Below, one piece after another: positions 1 to 8,371 of a stretch of DNA of 64,000 nt. The DNA is from Acidimicrobiia bacterium (GTDB lineage Bacteria; Actinomycetota; Acidimicrobiia; Spongiisociales; ZC4RG35). A model generated the notes under the pieces. The model made no database searches and was not told where the DNA came from. It was given only the letters and a program-made list of their open reading frames with translations. How positions within the stretch are numbered: the first letter of the stretch is position 1; each line of letters begins with the position of its first letter. The position numbers were made by a program, and so were the translations under genes. The stretch is taken from assembly GCA_017577575.1 (NCBI GenBank), contig PKRG01000004.1:1-64000 (forward strand), read 5' to 3'.

Positions 1-30
1 TCACAGACTCGTCAGGACAGCGCGGTCGAG

Positions 31-570
31 CTATGCGCCGGAAACGATCCCCGCCTGGAGCCGGCGGACGATCTCCCCGAGCTCGCCGGACGAGAGCATC
101 CCGGGGCCCAGCGGTCCGGAGCGATCCTCGCCCACCGGTGGCAGCTTCGCCAGGGCAGCCCGGACCTCGGGGGTCATGTGCCCGAGCTGCCAGGCGACCT
201 CCTCGTCGACGAGGTCCGGCCGATCGGGCCGGGCCAACGCCACCGCCCGGACGGCGTAGGCGGCCGCGCCCAGGGCGTGAGCACCCATGTGCGCCACGGC
301 GGCTGCCTGGCCGGCGGCGCGGGCGGCCGCCGCCGCGGCCTGGGTCTCCACCTCGCCGGCTCCGACGCCACCGGCGAAGCGGCGCCGGATCTCCCCAGCG
401 GTGTCCAGCTCGCCCCGGGCATAGGCGCGGGCCCGCTCGATGAGCCTGCGGGGCCGGTCGTCGCCGGGAGCCTCCGCCTCGAACAGCTCGAGCACTCGTT
501 CGGCGCAGTCGGCGGCCCATCCCGCCACCAGCCGCCGATCGCTCTCGCTCAGCGTCTGCGGGGATGCCAC
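31..570 (-). CDS. Imm-5-like domain protein (putative immunity protein family)
   Basis: A 179-residue soluble, mostly helical protein with an Ala-rich centre. The opening (ASPQTLSESDRRLVAGWAAD) and the later pattern of a helical A-rich block, a YAVRAVALA segment and a DEEVAWQLGHMTPEVR segment resemble the actinobacterial family named for an Imm-5-like domain. Members are called putative immunity proteins by association with polymorphic toxins, but no toxin gene is visible here, so a role in toxin neutralisation is only family lore. No signal peptide or membrane segment. It starts with ATG and stands alone, leftward; the 30 bases before its stop codon hold nothing recognisable. The function is unknown; the family call is from memory of sequence pattern. 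Confidence 0.6.
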   Translation of the reverse strand: MASPQTLSESDRRLVAGWAADCAERVLELFEAEAPGDDRPRRLIERARAYARGELDTAGEIRRRFAGGVGAGEVETQAAAAAARAAGQAAAVAHMGAHALGAAAYAVRAVALARPDRPDLVDEEVAWQLGHMTPEVRAALAKLPPVGEDRSGPLGPGMLSSGELGEIVRRLQAGIVSGA

Positions 571-696
571 GCCCCCACTCTATGGATCAGCCCCACCTCC
601 TGACTACTTGCCTCCGTCAACCCTTCGATCAGCTTCGGCAATCATCATGGGAGACGAGCTGGCACGGCGATCTACGAGCTCGCCCAGCGAGAGGAG

Positions 697-831
697 ATGA
701 CGGCCACCCACCTCGCCCGCGAATTGGACCTGGAACCCGGCGAGAACGACGTCCTCGTCCGGGGGGAGCCGCACCACAGCTTCGGGCACGATCTCATCGG
801 CGAGACATGGGAGCTCGACCTGGCGCCCTAA
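697..831 (+). CDS. possible short ORF or gene remnant upstream of the P-type ATPase
   Basis: In the 270-base gap before the ATPase, one frame is open from 604 to a TAA at 829-831. The only usual start is the ATG at 697, giving 44 residues (MTATHLARELDLEPGENDVL and on to a WELDLAP end). The acidic, helix-then-strand composition looks protein-like, and the open frame upstream of the ATG (IYELAQREE) also reads as protein, so this may be the 3' remnant of a longer lost gene. It ends 13 bases before the ATPase start. I do not recognise it, and chance openness in high-GC DNA is possible. The rest of 571-844 holds nothing I can name. Confidence 0.25.
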   Translation: MTATHLARELDLEPGENDVLVRGEPHHSFGHDLIGETWELDLAP

Positions 832-844
832 GGTTCGGGGCGGA

Positions 845-2761
845 ATGAGCCGACTCCGCCTTTTTCTCCAGTCGCGCCAAGGCGTCATCGCCGTGGCGTC
901 GCTCGCCGCCATCGCCGCCTCGCTGATCCTTTCGGCGGCCGGCGCTTCGGAGACGGTGCGGAATGCTCCTCTCGTCGCCGTCGTGGTGATCGGCGGGATC
1001 CCCCTGGTGTGGGAGATCGCCAAGGACCTGATCGCCCGCAACCCCGGAGCCGATCTCCTGGCCGCCCTCGCCATCGTCACCGCCGTCCTCCTCGACGAGT
1101 GGCTGGTGGCGGCCATCATCGTCCTGATGCTCTCCGGCGGGGAGGCGCTCGAGGAGGCCGCCACCGCCCGCGCCTCGCGGGTCCTCGAGGCACTCGCCAA
1201 ACGCGCCCCGACACTCGCCCATCGCCTCGTCGACGGTGGCAACGGGAGGACCGAGGACATCCCCGTGTCCGAGATCCGGGTGGGAGACCATCTGCTCGTC
1301 CTGCCCCACGAGGTGTGCCCGGTCGACGGCGAGGTGGTGTCCGGGCGGGGCACGATGGACGAGTCGTACCTGACCGGCGAGCCGTACGTGATCACGAAAT
1401 CCGTCGGCTCCAAGGTGCTCTCCGGGGCCATCAACGGCGAGGACGCCCTCGTCATCCGCGCCGCCAAGACCGCCGCCGATTCCCGCTACGCCCAGATCGT
1501 CGGAGTCCTCGAAGAAGCGGAAGCGAACCGCCCCCGCATGCGGCGCATGGCCGACCGCCTGGGCGCTTGGTACACCGTGGTGGCACTGGCGATGGGGATC
1601 CTCGGGTGGGTCGTTTCATCGGACCCAGAGCGGTTCCTGTCCGTGATGGTGATCGCCACACCATGTCCCCTGCTCATCGCCGTGCCGGTGGCCATCGTCG
1701 GCGCCATCTCCCTGGCGGCCCGGTCGGCGATCATCATCAAGGACCCCGGCGTGCTCGAACGGATCCCCAAGGCGACGATCATGATGTTCGACAAGACCGG
1801 GACCCTCACTTACGGGCGTCCCACCCTCACGACGATCGACGTCGGAGCGGGGTTCGAACGAGCCGAGGTGCTGCGGCTCTCCGGCGCGCTGGAACGCTAC
1901 TCCCGGCACCCGCTCGCCTCGGCCATCGTGGACGCGGCGACAGAAGAGCTCGGGCCCGACTTCGCCGCGGACGTCGAGCGCCTGGCAGAAGTGCCCGGGA
2001 TGGGCCTCGTGGGCACGGTCGACGGACGAGAGGTGCGGATCACGAGCCGCCGCGTCGCCGAAGAGCTCCTCGGCCCTGGGGCCTCCTCCCTTCCGCCCCG
2101 GCGAGCCGGCATGGAGTCGATCCTGATCATCGACGATCGGTACGCGGCGACGTTCCAGTTCCGCGACGAACCCCGACTCGGGTCGGCTGAGTTCATCAGC
2201 CATCTGGGCCCGCGCCACGGCGTGACCCGCACCATGCTCATCTCCGGCGACCGGGCGAGCGAGGTGGAGTATCTCGCCGAGAGGGTCGGTATCGAGGAGG
2301 TCCACGCCGAGGCGTCGCCGGAGGAGAAGCTGGAGATCGTCCGGCGGGAGAACGAGAAGGGAACGACGCTGTTCCTCGGCGACGGCATCAACGACGCCCC
2401 CGCCATGGCCGCAGCACACATCGGGGTCGCCTTCGGCCGCGAGAGCGACATCACCTCCGAAGCCGCCGGAGCCGTGGTGCTGGACTCGTCTCTCGAACGC
2501 CTCGACGAGCTCCTCCACATCGGAGAGCGGATGCGCCGCATCGCCCTCCAGAGCGCGGTAGGGGGCATCGCCCTGTCGATGATCGGCATGGTGCTGGCCG
2601 TGATGGGAATGCTGCCGCCGCTCCTCGGAGCCATCGCCCAAGAGGCGATCGACCTCCTGGCGATCCTCAACGCGGCTCGAGTCGTGGCCGTGAGGAGACC
2701 GCTCGCCGACTACCACGAGTTCGTGGCCCCAGCGCCCCGCCCTGTCCCCGAGGCGGTCTGA
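845..2761 (+). CDS. heavy-metal P1B-type ATPase with a TPCP metal motif
   Basis: A 638-residue heavy-metal-translocating P-type ATPase that would move a transition metal ion across the cytoplasmic membrane with ATP. It has the phosphorylation motif DKTGTLT (Asp about residue 316), the HP motif of the nucleotide domain (SRHPLASAI), GDGINDAPA near residue 512, and membrane helices at residues 10-90, 230-300 and the C-terminus. The transmembrane metal site is TPCP (residues 272-275) rather than the CPC of copper/zinc pumps. TPC is the signature given to the P1B-5 class linked to nickel, cobalt or iron; I infer the metal from this only. There is no N-terminal metal-binding domain, and the C-terminus is short with no hemerythrin-like domain. 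It stands alone, with no metallochaperone or metal regulator beside it. Confidence 0.93.
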   Translation: MSRLRLFLQSRQGVIAVASLAAIAASLILSAAGASETVRNAPLVAVVVIGGIPLVWEIAKDLIARNPGADLLAALAIVTAVLLDEWLVAAIIVLMLSGGEALEEAATARASRVLEALAKRAPTLAHRLVDGGNGRTEDIPVSEIRVGDHLLVLPHEVCPVDGEVVSGRGTMDESYLTGEPYVITKSVGSKVLSGAINGEDALVIRAAKTAADSRYAQIVGVLEEAEANRPRMRRMADRLGAWYTVVALAMGILGWVVSSDPERFLSVMVIATPCPLLIAVPVAIVGAISLAARSAIIIKDPGVLERIPKATIMMFDKTGTLTYGRPTLTTIDVGAGFERAEVLRLSGALERYSRHPLASAIVDAATEELGPDFAADVERLAEVPGMGLVGTVDGREVRITSRRVAEELLGPGASSLPPRRAGMESILIIDDRYAATFQFRDEPRLGSAEFISHLGPRHGVTRTMLISGDRASEVEYLAERVGIEEVHAEASPEEKLEIVRRENEKGTTLFLGDGINDAPAMAAAHIGVAFGRESDITSEAAGAVVLDSSLERLDELLHIGERMRRIALQSAVGGIALSMIGMVLAVMGMLPPLLGAIAQEAIDLLAILNAARVVAVRRPLADYHEFVAPAPRPVPEAV

Positions 2762-2783
2762 GCCGCCGTGGCCTGATCCGAGC

Positions 2784-3545
2784 GTGCACGAGCAGTACCT
2801 GGTTGGACTGGAGTACCTGGAAGCGGTGACAGCCCTCCTCCGGCGGGTGCGCTCGGCTCACCCCACCGCGGGCCACTACGAGGCAGCCGACTTCCAATGG
2901 TGGTGGCGGATCCCCCGTCCGACCGACACGTTCCCGCAGCTTTTCTGGTTCGACGAGTCCGGTCGACCCGCCGCCGCGGTGGTCGCCACCGCCTGGCCCG
3001 CCGCCACGAGCCTCGCCCCGATCGTGCTGCCGGGCTCGAGCCCGGCCTGGGTGGCGCACGTCGTCGAACGCGGACTGGCCCACGCCGCGGGAGAGGGCCT
3101 GGACCGGATCGAGATCACCGTCGACCTCTCGGACGAAGCCCAGATCGGGATCCTCGCCTCTTTCGGCTTCCAGGTGACCAGGGACGAGACCGTCGAGACA
3201 TGGATGGACATCGGGGACCGGCCACCGGTCAGCCCGCTCGATCCCCGCTATCGGCTGGCCACCCGACGCGAGACTGGATCGCGGCCCCACCACATGACAG
3301 GACGGAGCGGCGCCGATGTCGAGGAGCGACTCGGTCAGACATCGTTGTACCGGCGCGACCGAGGTGCCGACTGCTCCAGCACGTGTCTCATCAGCGCCCG
3401 GAATTCGGGCGGTCGGTCGAAGTGGGCCCGGTGGCCCGCTCCCTCGATGACGAACCGCTCCTTCATCGGCGCCTCGACCATGGCGAACCACTCCTCGGCG
3501 ACCACCGCCCGTCCCCGCGCCTCGTGTTCGCCGAGCACCATGTAG
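2784..3545 (+). pseudogene. truncated GNAT-family acetyltransferase (3' half lost)
   Basis: Residues 1 to about 190 read as the first half of a two-part GNAT acetyltransferase: an N-terminal domain with AVTALLRRVRSAHPTAGHYE, a WWWRIP segment, and a hinge (YRLATRRETGSRPHHMTGRSG) that in the family introduces the second GNAT domain. Family-like sequence stops at TSLYR near position 3,356. From there the frame continues only as the antisense of the neighbouring hydrolase to a stop at 3,545, giving a low-complexity Arg/Ser-rich tail. The acetyl-CoA loop expected in the second domain is absent. The simplest reading is a deletion that removed the 3' half and brought the convergent hydrolase alongside. 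It begins with GTG, 22 bases after the ATPase stop. Confidence 0.65.
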
Positions 3546-4891
3546 AACGGTACGCCGAGGCTGGGAACGTCCCGGCGGAAGTCGATCTCCTGGAGCTGGG
3601 GATAGAGCGTGGCGTTGGTGTCGAGGAATCCGCGGAACGCATTCACCCGATCCATGAACGAGTACTCGGGCACGAAGAGGATGCCCGGCATCTCGTTGCT
3701 CAGGTCCAGCTCGGGGTAGGAGTTCCAGTCGTGCTCGTGGCTCACGACCGGGTCGTAGCGCAACAGCTCGGCGTAGGGAGGTGGCCCGTTGCGCCGGAGA
3801 GCGGCCGCCAATTCTTCGTCGCCCGTCGCCTCCGCCCAGGCCAGGGTGTCCTCCCAGAACATCACGTCGGTCGCGCGCTGGCTGACCATCTGGCCGACCC
3901 CGACGAGGGCGTAATAGAGGTCCGGCCGGGCCTGGACGGCGAGCACACCCAGCGTCGACCCCCAGGACTGGCCGACCAGGAAGACCTTCTCCACGCCGAA
4001 TCGCTCCCTCAGGTAGTCGGTCACCTCGATCGTGTCGGAGACGAGTTGGTCGACGGTCAGCGTCTCGGCCGGGTCCAAGGCGGCGTAGGACTTCCCCGCC
4101 CCGCGCTGCTCCCAGACCGCCACGACGAAATCCTCCTCGAGACCGACGTCGCGCCGGACCGCACCCAGGTCGGTGCCGCCGGGCCCTCCGGCGAGATACA
4201 GCAGAACGGGGCCGCTCACGTCCCGGCCCCGGATCATCAGCATCTGTTGGTGACCCCCTATCGGGAGGGCCACCAACTCGGCGACCGAGCCGGCGATCGG
4301 CTCCCCGTCGGCGCCGACGATGGGGGCGGTGGTGGCAGGCCGAGCCACCGCAGCCGCCAGAGCCACCGTGGCCAGCGACCCGACCGCGGTCAGCGCCCAG
4401 CGCAGGCGGCCGGGAGACGTCGCCCGAGGGTGACCGGCACGAGACGCCAACCACGCCCCATGCGAAACGCCCACCTCCAACGGCAACAGCACCAGCACGC
4501 CGTGGAAGACCCGACCCACGACGAAGGCGACGACCCCGTAGAAAGCGTCGAGGTGGATGGCGTCGACCGTCGGGCCGACGATCGAGACCCTGCCTGCCTC
4601 GAACGCCAAGACGAACACGAAAGGGAGCACCACGAAGCTCCACGGACCGGCCGCCACGTACCCGGCCAGCACGCCCACTATCAGCGCCGAGCCCATCGCC
4701 CACAGGGCTTGCGCCGTGGTCACCGGCCCCCGGGGTGTGAGCGACACGCTCACGGACGCCCAGGCCGCGACCAGGACGGATGCGGCCGCCATGGCCACCC
4801 GGGGATTCGGCCAGACTCTCTTTGGCCACGCCGCCACGGATCGGCCATCGGCCGCCGCTCGGCGGGGCTCGAGGGTTGCTCTTGCGCCCAT
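3335..4891 (-). CDS. membrane-anchored alpha/beta hydrolase, S33 (prolyl aminopeptidase-like)
   Basis: About 518 residues. The first 190 contain four or five hydrophobic helices (for example AMAAASVLVAAWASVSVSL and VGSLATVALAAAVA); the rest is an alpha/beta hydrolase of the prolyl-aminopeptidase/S33 type with the oxyanion motif AGGPGG, a VWEQRGAGKS strand-turn and the nucleophile elbow GQSWGS (Ser about residue 309). It probably cleaves a peptide or ester substrate outside the membrane. I chose ATG at 4891 because a GGGAG stands just upstream on that strand; ATG at 4939 and an in-frame start at 5080 are possible, but the latter overlaps trkH. Its 3' end overlaps the damaged acetyltransferase frame. 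Transcribed away from trkH. Confidence 0.8.
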   Translation of the reverse strand: MGARATLEPRRAAADGRSVAAWPKRVWPNPRVAMAAASVLVAAWASVSVSLTPRGPVTTAQALWAMGSALIVGVLAGYVAAGPWSFVVLPFVFVLAFEAGRVSIVGPTVDAIHLDAFYGVVAFVVGRVFHGVLVLLPLEVGVSHGAWLASRAGHPRATSPGRLRWALTAVGSLATVALAAAVARPATTAPIVGADGEPIAGSVAELVALPIGGHQQMLMIRGRDVSGPVLLYLAGGPGGTDLGAVRRDVGLEEDFVVAVWEQRGAGKSYAALDPAETLTVDQLVSDTIEVTDYLRERFGVEKVFLVGQSWGSTLGVLAVQARPDLYYALVGVGQMVSQRATDVMFWEDTLAWAEATGDEELAAALRRNGPPPYAELLRYDPVVSHEHDWNSYPELDLSNEMPGILFVPEYSFMDRVNAFRGFLDTNATLYPQLQEIDFRRDVPSLGVPFYMVLGEHEARGRAVVAEEWFAMVEAPMKERFVIEGAGHRAHFDRPPEFRALMRHVLEQSAPRSRRYNDV

Positions 4892-5061
4892 CTCCGCTCC
4901 CGACCGATCGGTGACGAGATTGCCGATGATGCTGGCCATGCGCCAGGGCCGAACGGCACTGGTCGACCGGTCATCACCGGATCGGCGAAGACCGGGGCTT
5001 CGGGAAGACGAGCCGGCGGAGCTCCGAGCCGAGAAAGTGGACGCGGAGGCCCGCAGAAGGA

Positions 5062-6582
5062 GTGAAATGGGGCGCGGCACTGTCCGATACCAGCGGGGCG
5101 CCTTTGTCCATCTCCACCTCAGCCCGCCACTCGACGGCGCGCACGGTCGGCTTCGTGCTGGGCGTGTCCGTCACCACCGTGGGGTTGGCCATGCTGATCC
5201 CGGCGGCGGTCTCGTTTCTCACCGGTGAGCCCGAGACGGCGGTCGGGATCCTCGGCGCCGCCGCCATCTCCGTCGCCGCCGGATCCCTCGCCGCGATAAC
5301 GTCGGGCCGGCCCTCGAGCATCGGGATGAAGGATGGTTTCGCCGCCGTCGGCCTCACCTGGTTCGCCCTCACCGCGGCCGGCGCCCTGCCTTACCTGATG
5401 ACCGGAACGATCCCGGGGCTCGCCGACGCCATCTTCGAGACCGCCTCCGGATTCACCACCACCGGGGCGTCGATACTCCCCGACCCGTCGGCTCTGCCGA
5501 CCGGCATCGCCCTGTGGCGCGGCCTCACCCAATGGCTGGGCGGGATGGGAGTCATCGTCCTCTCCGTGGCGATCCTCCCCGTTCTCGGGGTCGGCGGCGT
5601 GCAGCTGGCCCGCGCCGAGTCACCGGGCGTCGCCCCGGAACGGATCACGCCTCGGTTCCGTGAGACCGCCAAGCGACTCTGGCTCCTCTACGCCGCGCTG
5701 ACAGTCGTGCTGATCGTCCTGTTGGCGGTGGGCGAGATGGACGTCCTGGAGGCGGTAGTCCACGCCTTCGCCACCGTATCCACCGGCGGGTTCGGGACCG
5801 AGCCGACCTCGGTCGCCGGCTTCTCGCCCTACACCCAATGGGTGATCACCCTGTTCATGTTCCTGGCCGGCGCCAACTTCGCACTCCACTACAGGGCGCT
5901 GCGCAACCCCGGCGTCTACGCCTCCAATGCCGAGTTCCGCCTGTACTCGTGGATCACCCTGGGAGCGGTGGCGATCGTGGCCGGAGGCTTGCTCGCCGAG
6001 CTGGGCATCGGACGGGCGTTCGCCGACGCCACCTTCACCGTGGTCTCGATCCTCACCACCACCGGGTTCGCCACCGCCGATTTCGGTGCCTGGCGCCCGG
6101 CTCTCCAGGTGGTGATCGTGGGCTTGATGTTCTTCGGCGGGATGGCCGGCTCGACATCGGGATCGGTGAAGACCTACCGGATCGGGATCCTCGGGAAGGC
6201 GGCCCGAGCCGAGCTCTCCCACTTCCTGAGCCCTCGCCGGATGACCAACGTGAGCTTCGGCGGCAAGACGGTGCCGGAGCCGATCGTCGAGTCGGTCCAG
6301 TCGTTCTTCCTCTTCTACATGGTGATCTTCATGACGGGGACCTTCCTGCTGGGCTTCATCGACGCCAACATCTCCGAGGAGCTCGATCTCGTGACGTCCG
6401 CTTCGGCGGTGGCCACGGCACTGGGCAACGTCGGTCCCGGGCTGGGGGCGGTGGGCCCCACGTCGAACTTCGGCGAGCTCCCCGACCTCGGCAAGTGGCT
6501 GTTGTCGGGGCTGATGATCGTGGGCCGTTTGGAGCTCTTCCCGGTGCTGGTGCTGTTCACGCCCACTTTGTGGCGGCGGTGA
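5062..6582 (+). CDS. trkH: Trk-type potassium uptake protein TrkH
   Basis: A 506-residue membrane protein with the four pore-loop repeats of the TrkH/KtrB family: SGFTTTGASIL, VSTGGFGT, LTTTGFATADFG and ALGNVGPGLG, each carrying the selectivity glycine. TRK helices WLGGMGVIVLSVAILP and GMAGSTSGSVKTYRI are clear, and the end (MIVGRLELFPVLVLFTP) is typical of the family. It would import K+ driven by the membrane potential or with Na+/H+. The regulatory partner TrkA/KtrA, which binds nucleotide, is not in this window. The GTG at 5062 has GGAGG at 5045-5049. Divergent from the membrane hydrolase, with about 170 bases between the two starts that must hold both promoters. Confidence 0.95.
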   Translation: MKWGAALSDTSGAPLSISTSARHSTARTVGFVLGVSVTTVGLAMLIPAAVSFLTGEPETAVGILGAAAISVAAGSLAAITSGRPSSIGMKDGFAAVGLTWFALTAAGALPYLMTGTIPGLADAIFETASGFTTTGASILPDPSALPTGIALWRGLTQWLGGMGVIVLSVAILPVLGVGGVQLARAESPGVAPERITPRFRETAKRLWLLYAALTVVLIVLLAVGEMDVLEAVVHAFATVSTGGFGTEPTSVAGFSPYTQWVITLFMFLAGANFALHYRALRNPGVYASNAEFRLYSWITLGAVAIVAGGLLAELGIGRAFADATFTVVSILTTTGFATADFGAWRPALQVVIVGLMFFGGMAGSTSGSVKTYRIGILGKAARAELSHFLSPRRMTNVSFGGKTVPEPIVESVQSFFLFYMVIFMTGTFLLGFIDANISEELDLVTSASAVATALGNVGPGLGAVGPTSNFGELPDLGKWLLSGLMIVGRLELFPVLVLFTPTLWRR

Positions 6583-6583
6583 C

Positions 6584-7303
6584 CTAGCCGCCGGCGCGTC
6601 TCGCCTCGTCCCACGCCCGTTGCGCCTCGCGGGCCTCCCGTTCGGCTTCCTTGGCGGCGGCCACGGCGGCATCCAGCCGACGCCGAGCCTCCTCCAACAC
6701 CTGCCGTGCCTGCCTCGCCTCGGCCCGGAGGTCCTCTGCCCGCCGGGCGGCCGCGTCGGCGCGCTCGTGCAGGCGCTGGAGCTCTCGGGAGAGCTCCGGA
6801 TCGGGGGTCCCGCGCTCCGCGGCGGACACCGGAGCGGTCCACTCCCCCGGCCATCCTCCCGCGATCTCGGCCGCCTGGGTCAGCGTTCCCGCCTGGAGCA
6901 ACCTCTCGGTCGATTCGTCACCGCCCGCGGCCAGCAACGTGCGGCCGATGCGGTCGAGGACCCCTCCCGAGGCGGAGTGCCCCGCTTCGGCGAGGGCGGA
7001 CGCGGCAGCGGCGGTGATCTCCTCCAACAGTCGGACCCGTCGTTCCGACGCATTCCTGAGGACGTCGCGGTCGGCGGCTCGGCGCAACTCCTCGTGCACC
7101 CCAACGAGCTGTTCGATCAAGTCGGATCGCGTGCGCGCCACCTGGTTGAGGGCCCAGGCGTCGGTGGTCGGCTTGCGCAGCCTGGAGACGGCAACGGCAT
7201 CCTCTTTCGACCCTTCGTCGGCCAGTCTGCGGGCCAGCCGGTCGCGCTCGGCGGTGAACTCGCCGATGGGCAGCGAATAGAGGTCCGCGGCGGCCGGGAT
7301 CAC
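6584..7303 (-). CDS. uncharacterised actinobacterial coiled-coil protein coupled to ku
   Basis: A 239-residue protein with no membrane segment. The N-terminal half (LYSLPIGEFTAERDRLARRL, then SRLRKPTTDAWALNQVAR, then a QAGTLTQAAEIAGG segment) matches a widespread actinobacterial family with no known function. The C-terminal third (about residues 150-235) is an uninterrupted Arg/Glu/Ala coiled coil. The GTG start at 7303 overlaps the Ku stop codon (GTGA), so translation is probably coupled to Ku. That coupling suggests a role with end joining or another DNA transaction, but nothing in the sequence shows an enzyme activity. Confidence 0.75.
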   Translation of the reverse strand: MIPAAADLYSLPIGEFTAERDRLARRLADEGSKEDAVAVSRLRKPTTDAWALNQVARTRSDLIEQLVGVHEELRRAADRDVLRNASERRVRLLEEITAAAASALAEAGHSASGGVLDRIGRTLLAAGGDESTERLLQAGTLTQAAEIAGGWPGEWTAPVSAAERGTPDPELSRELQRLHERADAAARRAEDLRAEARQARQVLEEARRRLDAAVAAAKEAEREAREAQRAWDEARRAGG

Positions 7304-8280
7304 GCCGAGCGCTTGCGGGTGGCCTCGACGCTGGCTTGGAGAGCTTCGAGCAGGTCGGTGACCTTTTCGGGCTCGGGCGCTTCCTCGGGGGCCAGCTGGA
7401 GGTCTTCGCCTTCGATCTTGGCGGCGATCATCTCTTCCAGGCGCTCTCGGTAGGAATCCGAGAACGCGGCGGGATCGAAATCGCCGCTGAGGTGCTCGAT
7501 GAGCGACTCGGCCATCTCCACCTCCTGCGGCCTCACCTCGACGTCCATTTCCAGCTCGTCGAAGGCCGGGACCCTGATCTCGTCGGGCCACTTCATCGTC
7601 TCCAGGACCAGGACGTCGTCGGCGGGACGGATCGCGCAGAGTCGCTCCTTCTCCCGGATCGTCACCTTGCCGATGCCGACCTGGCGGGTGTTCTCGAGTG
7701 CTTCCATGAACACCCGGTACGCCTTGAGACCCGACTCCTCGGGGGCGAGGTAGTACGTCTTGTCGAAGTAGATCGGGTCGATGGCTTCCTGTTGGGCGAA
7801 CTGGACTATGTCGATGGTGCGGATGCTGTCGACGGGCACCCGGTCGAGCTCGTCCTGGGTGAATGTGACATACTTGCCCTCCTCGTACTCGTAGCCCTTG
7901 ACGATGTCGTCCCAGTCGACCTCTCGCCCCGACTTCGTGCTCACCCGCTTGTAGCGGATCCGGGAGCCGTCCTTGCCGCTGAGGAGATGGAACGAGATGT
8001 CCCGATCTTCGGTGGCGGCATAGAGGCCCACGGGGATGGTGATGAGCCCGAAATTGATGGCTCCTCGCCATATGGCGCGTTGGGACGTGGTGGGACGATC
8101 CAGCCCGTCGTCGGACTTCTCGGTCTTCGCTTCTTCGGCGTCGGATTTCCCGTCGCCTCCCAAGGCCTCGACTAACTCGTCTTTGGCCATCTTCGAGCGC
8201 CCCTCGACGTCTCGCTCCTGGGCCAGCTCGTACAGCTCCTCTTTGGTCAGTTCGTTCAGGTCTTTGGTCTGGACCATCAC
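7300..8280 (-). CDS. ku: Ku protein (NHEJ) with an N-terminal SAP/Rho-N-like domain
   Basis: A 326-residue bacterial Ku homologue that would encircle DNA double-strand ends as a dimer and recruit a ligase. The Ku core starts at about residue 65 (RAIWRGAINFGLITIPVGLY) and shows the family's YKRVSTKSGREVDWDDIVKG, DPIYFDKTYYLAPEE and DVLVLETMKWPDEIR segments. Before it lies an unusual extension: residues 6-42 (DLNELTKEELYELAQERDVE, then MAKDELVEALGG) read as a SAP/Rho-N-type nucleic-acid-binding motif, followed by an acidic linker. Actinobacterial Ku proteins usually carry such motifs at the C-terminus. There is no LigD in this window; the only ATP ligase is LigB at 46.4 kb. Followed by a translationally coupled coiled-coil gene. 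Confidence 0.95.
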   Translation of the reverse strand: MMVQTKDLNELTKEELYELAQERDVEGRSKMAKDELVEALGGDGKSDAEEAKTEKSDDGLDRPTTSQRAIWRGAINFGLITIPVGLYAATEDRDISFHLLSGKDGSRIRYKRVSTKSGREVDWDDIVKGYEYEEGKYVTFTQDELDRVPVDSIRTIDIVQFAQQEAIDPIYFDKTYYLAPEESGLKAYRVFMEALENTRQVGIGKVTIREKERLCAIRPADDVLVLETMKWPDEIRVPAFDELEMDVEVRPQEVEMAESLIEHLSGDFDPAAFSDSYRERLEEMIAAKIEGEDLQLAPEEAPEPEKVTDLLEALQASVEATRKRSA

Positions 8281-8371
8281 CGCCTCCTCCGGCCAGGTCT
8301 ACCCGAGCGGGCCGACGGGTAACCCCCCGGATTCGGCGTCGGTGGTGGCGGGGGCCATCATCTGGCTGCTC

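Noticed and set aside
4892..5080. Longer N-terminus of the S33 hydrolase from an in-frame start at 5080.
   Set aside because: It would overlap the trkH start, is Ser/Arg-rich without family similarity, and a better ribosome site precedes ATG 4891.
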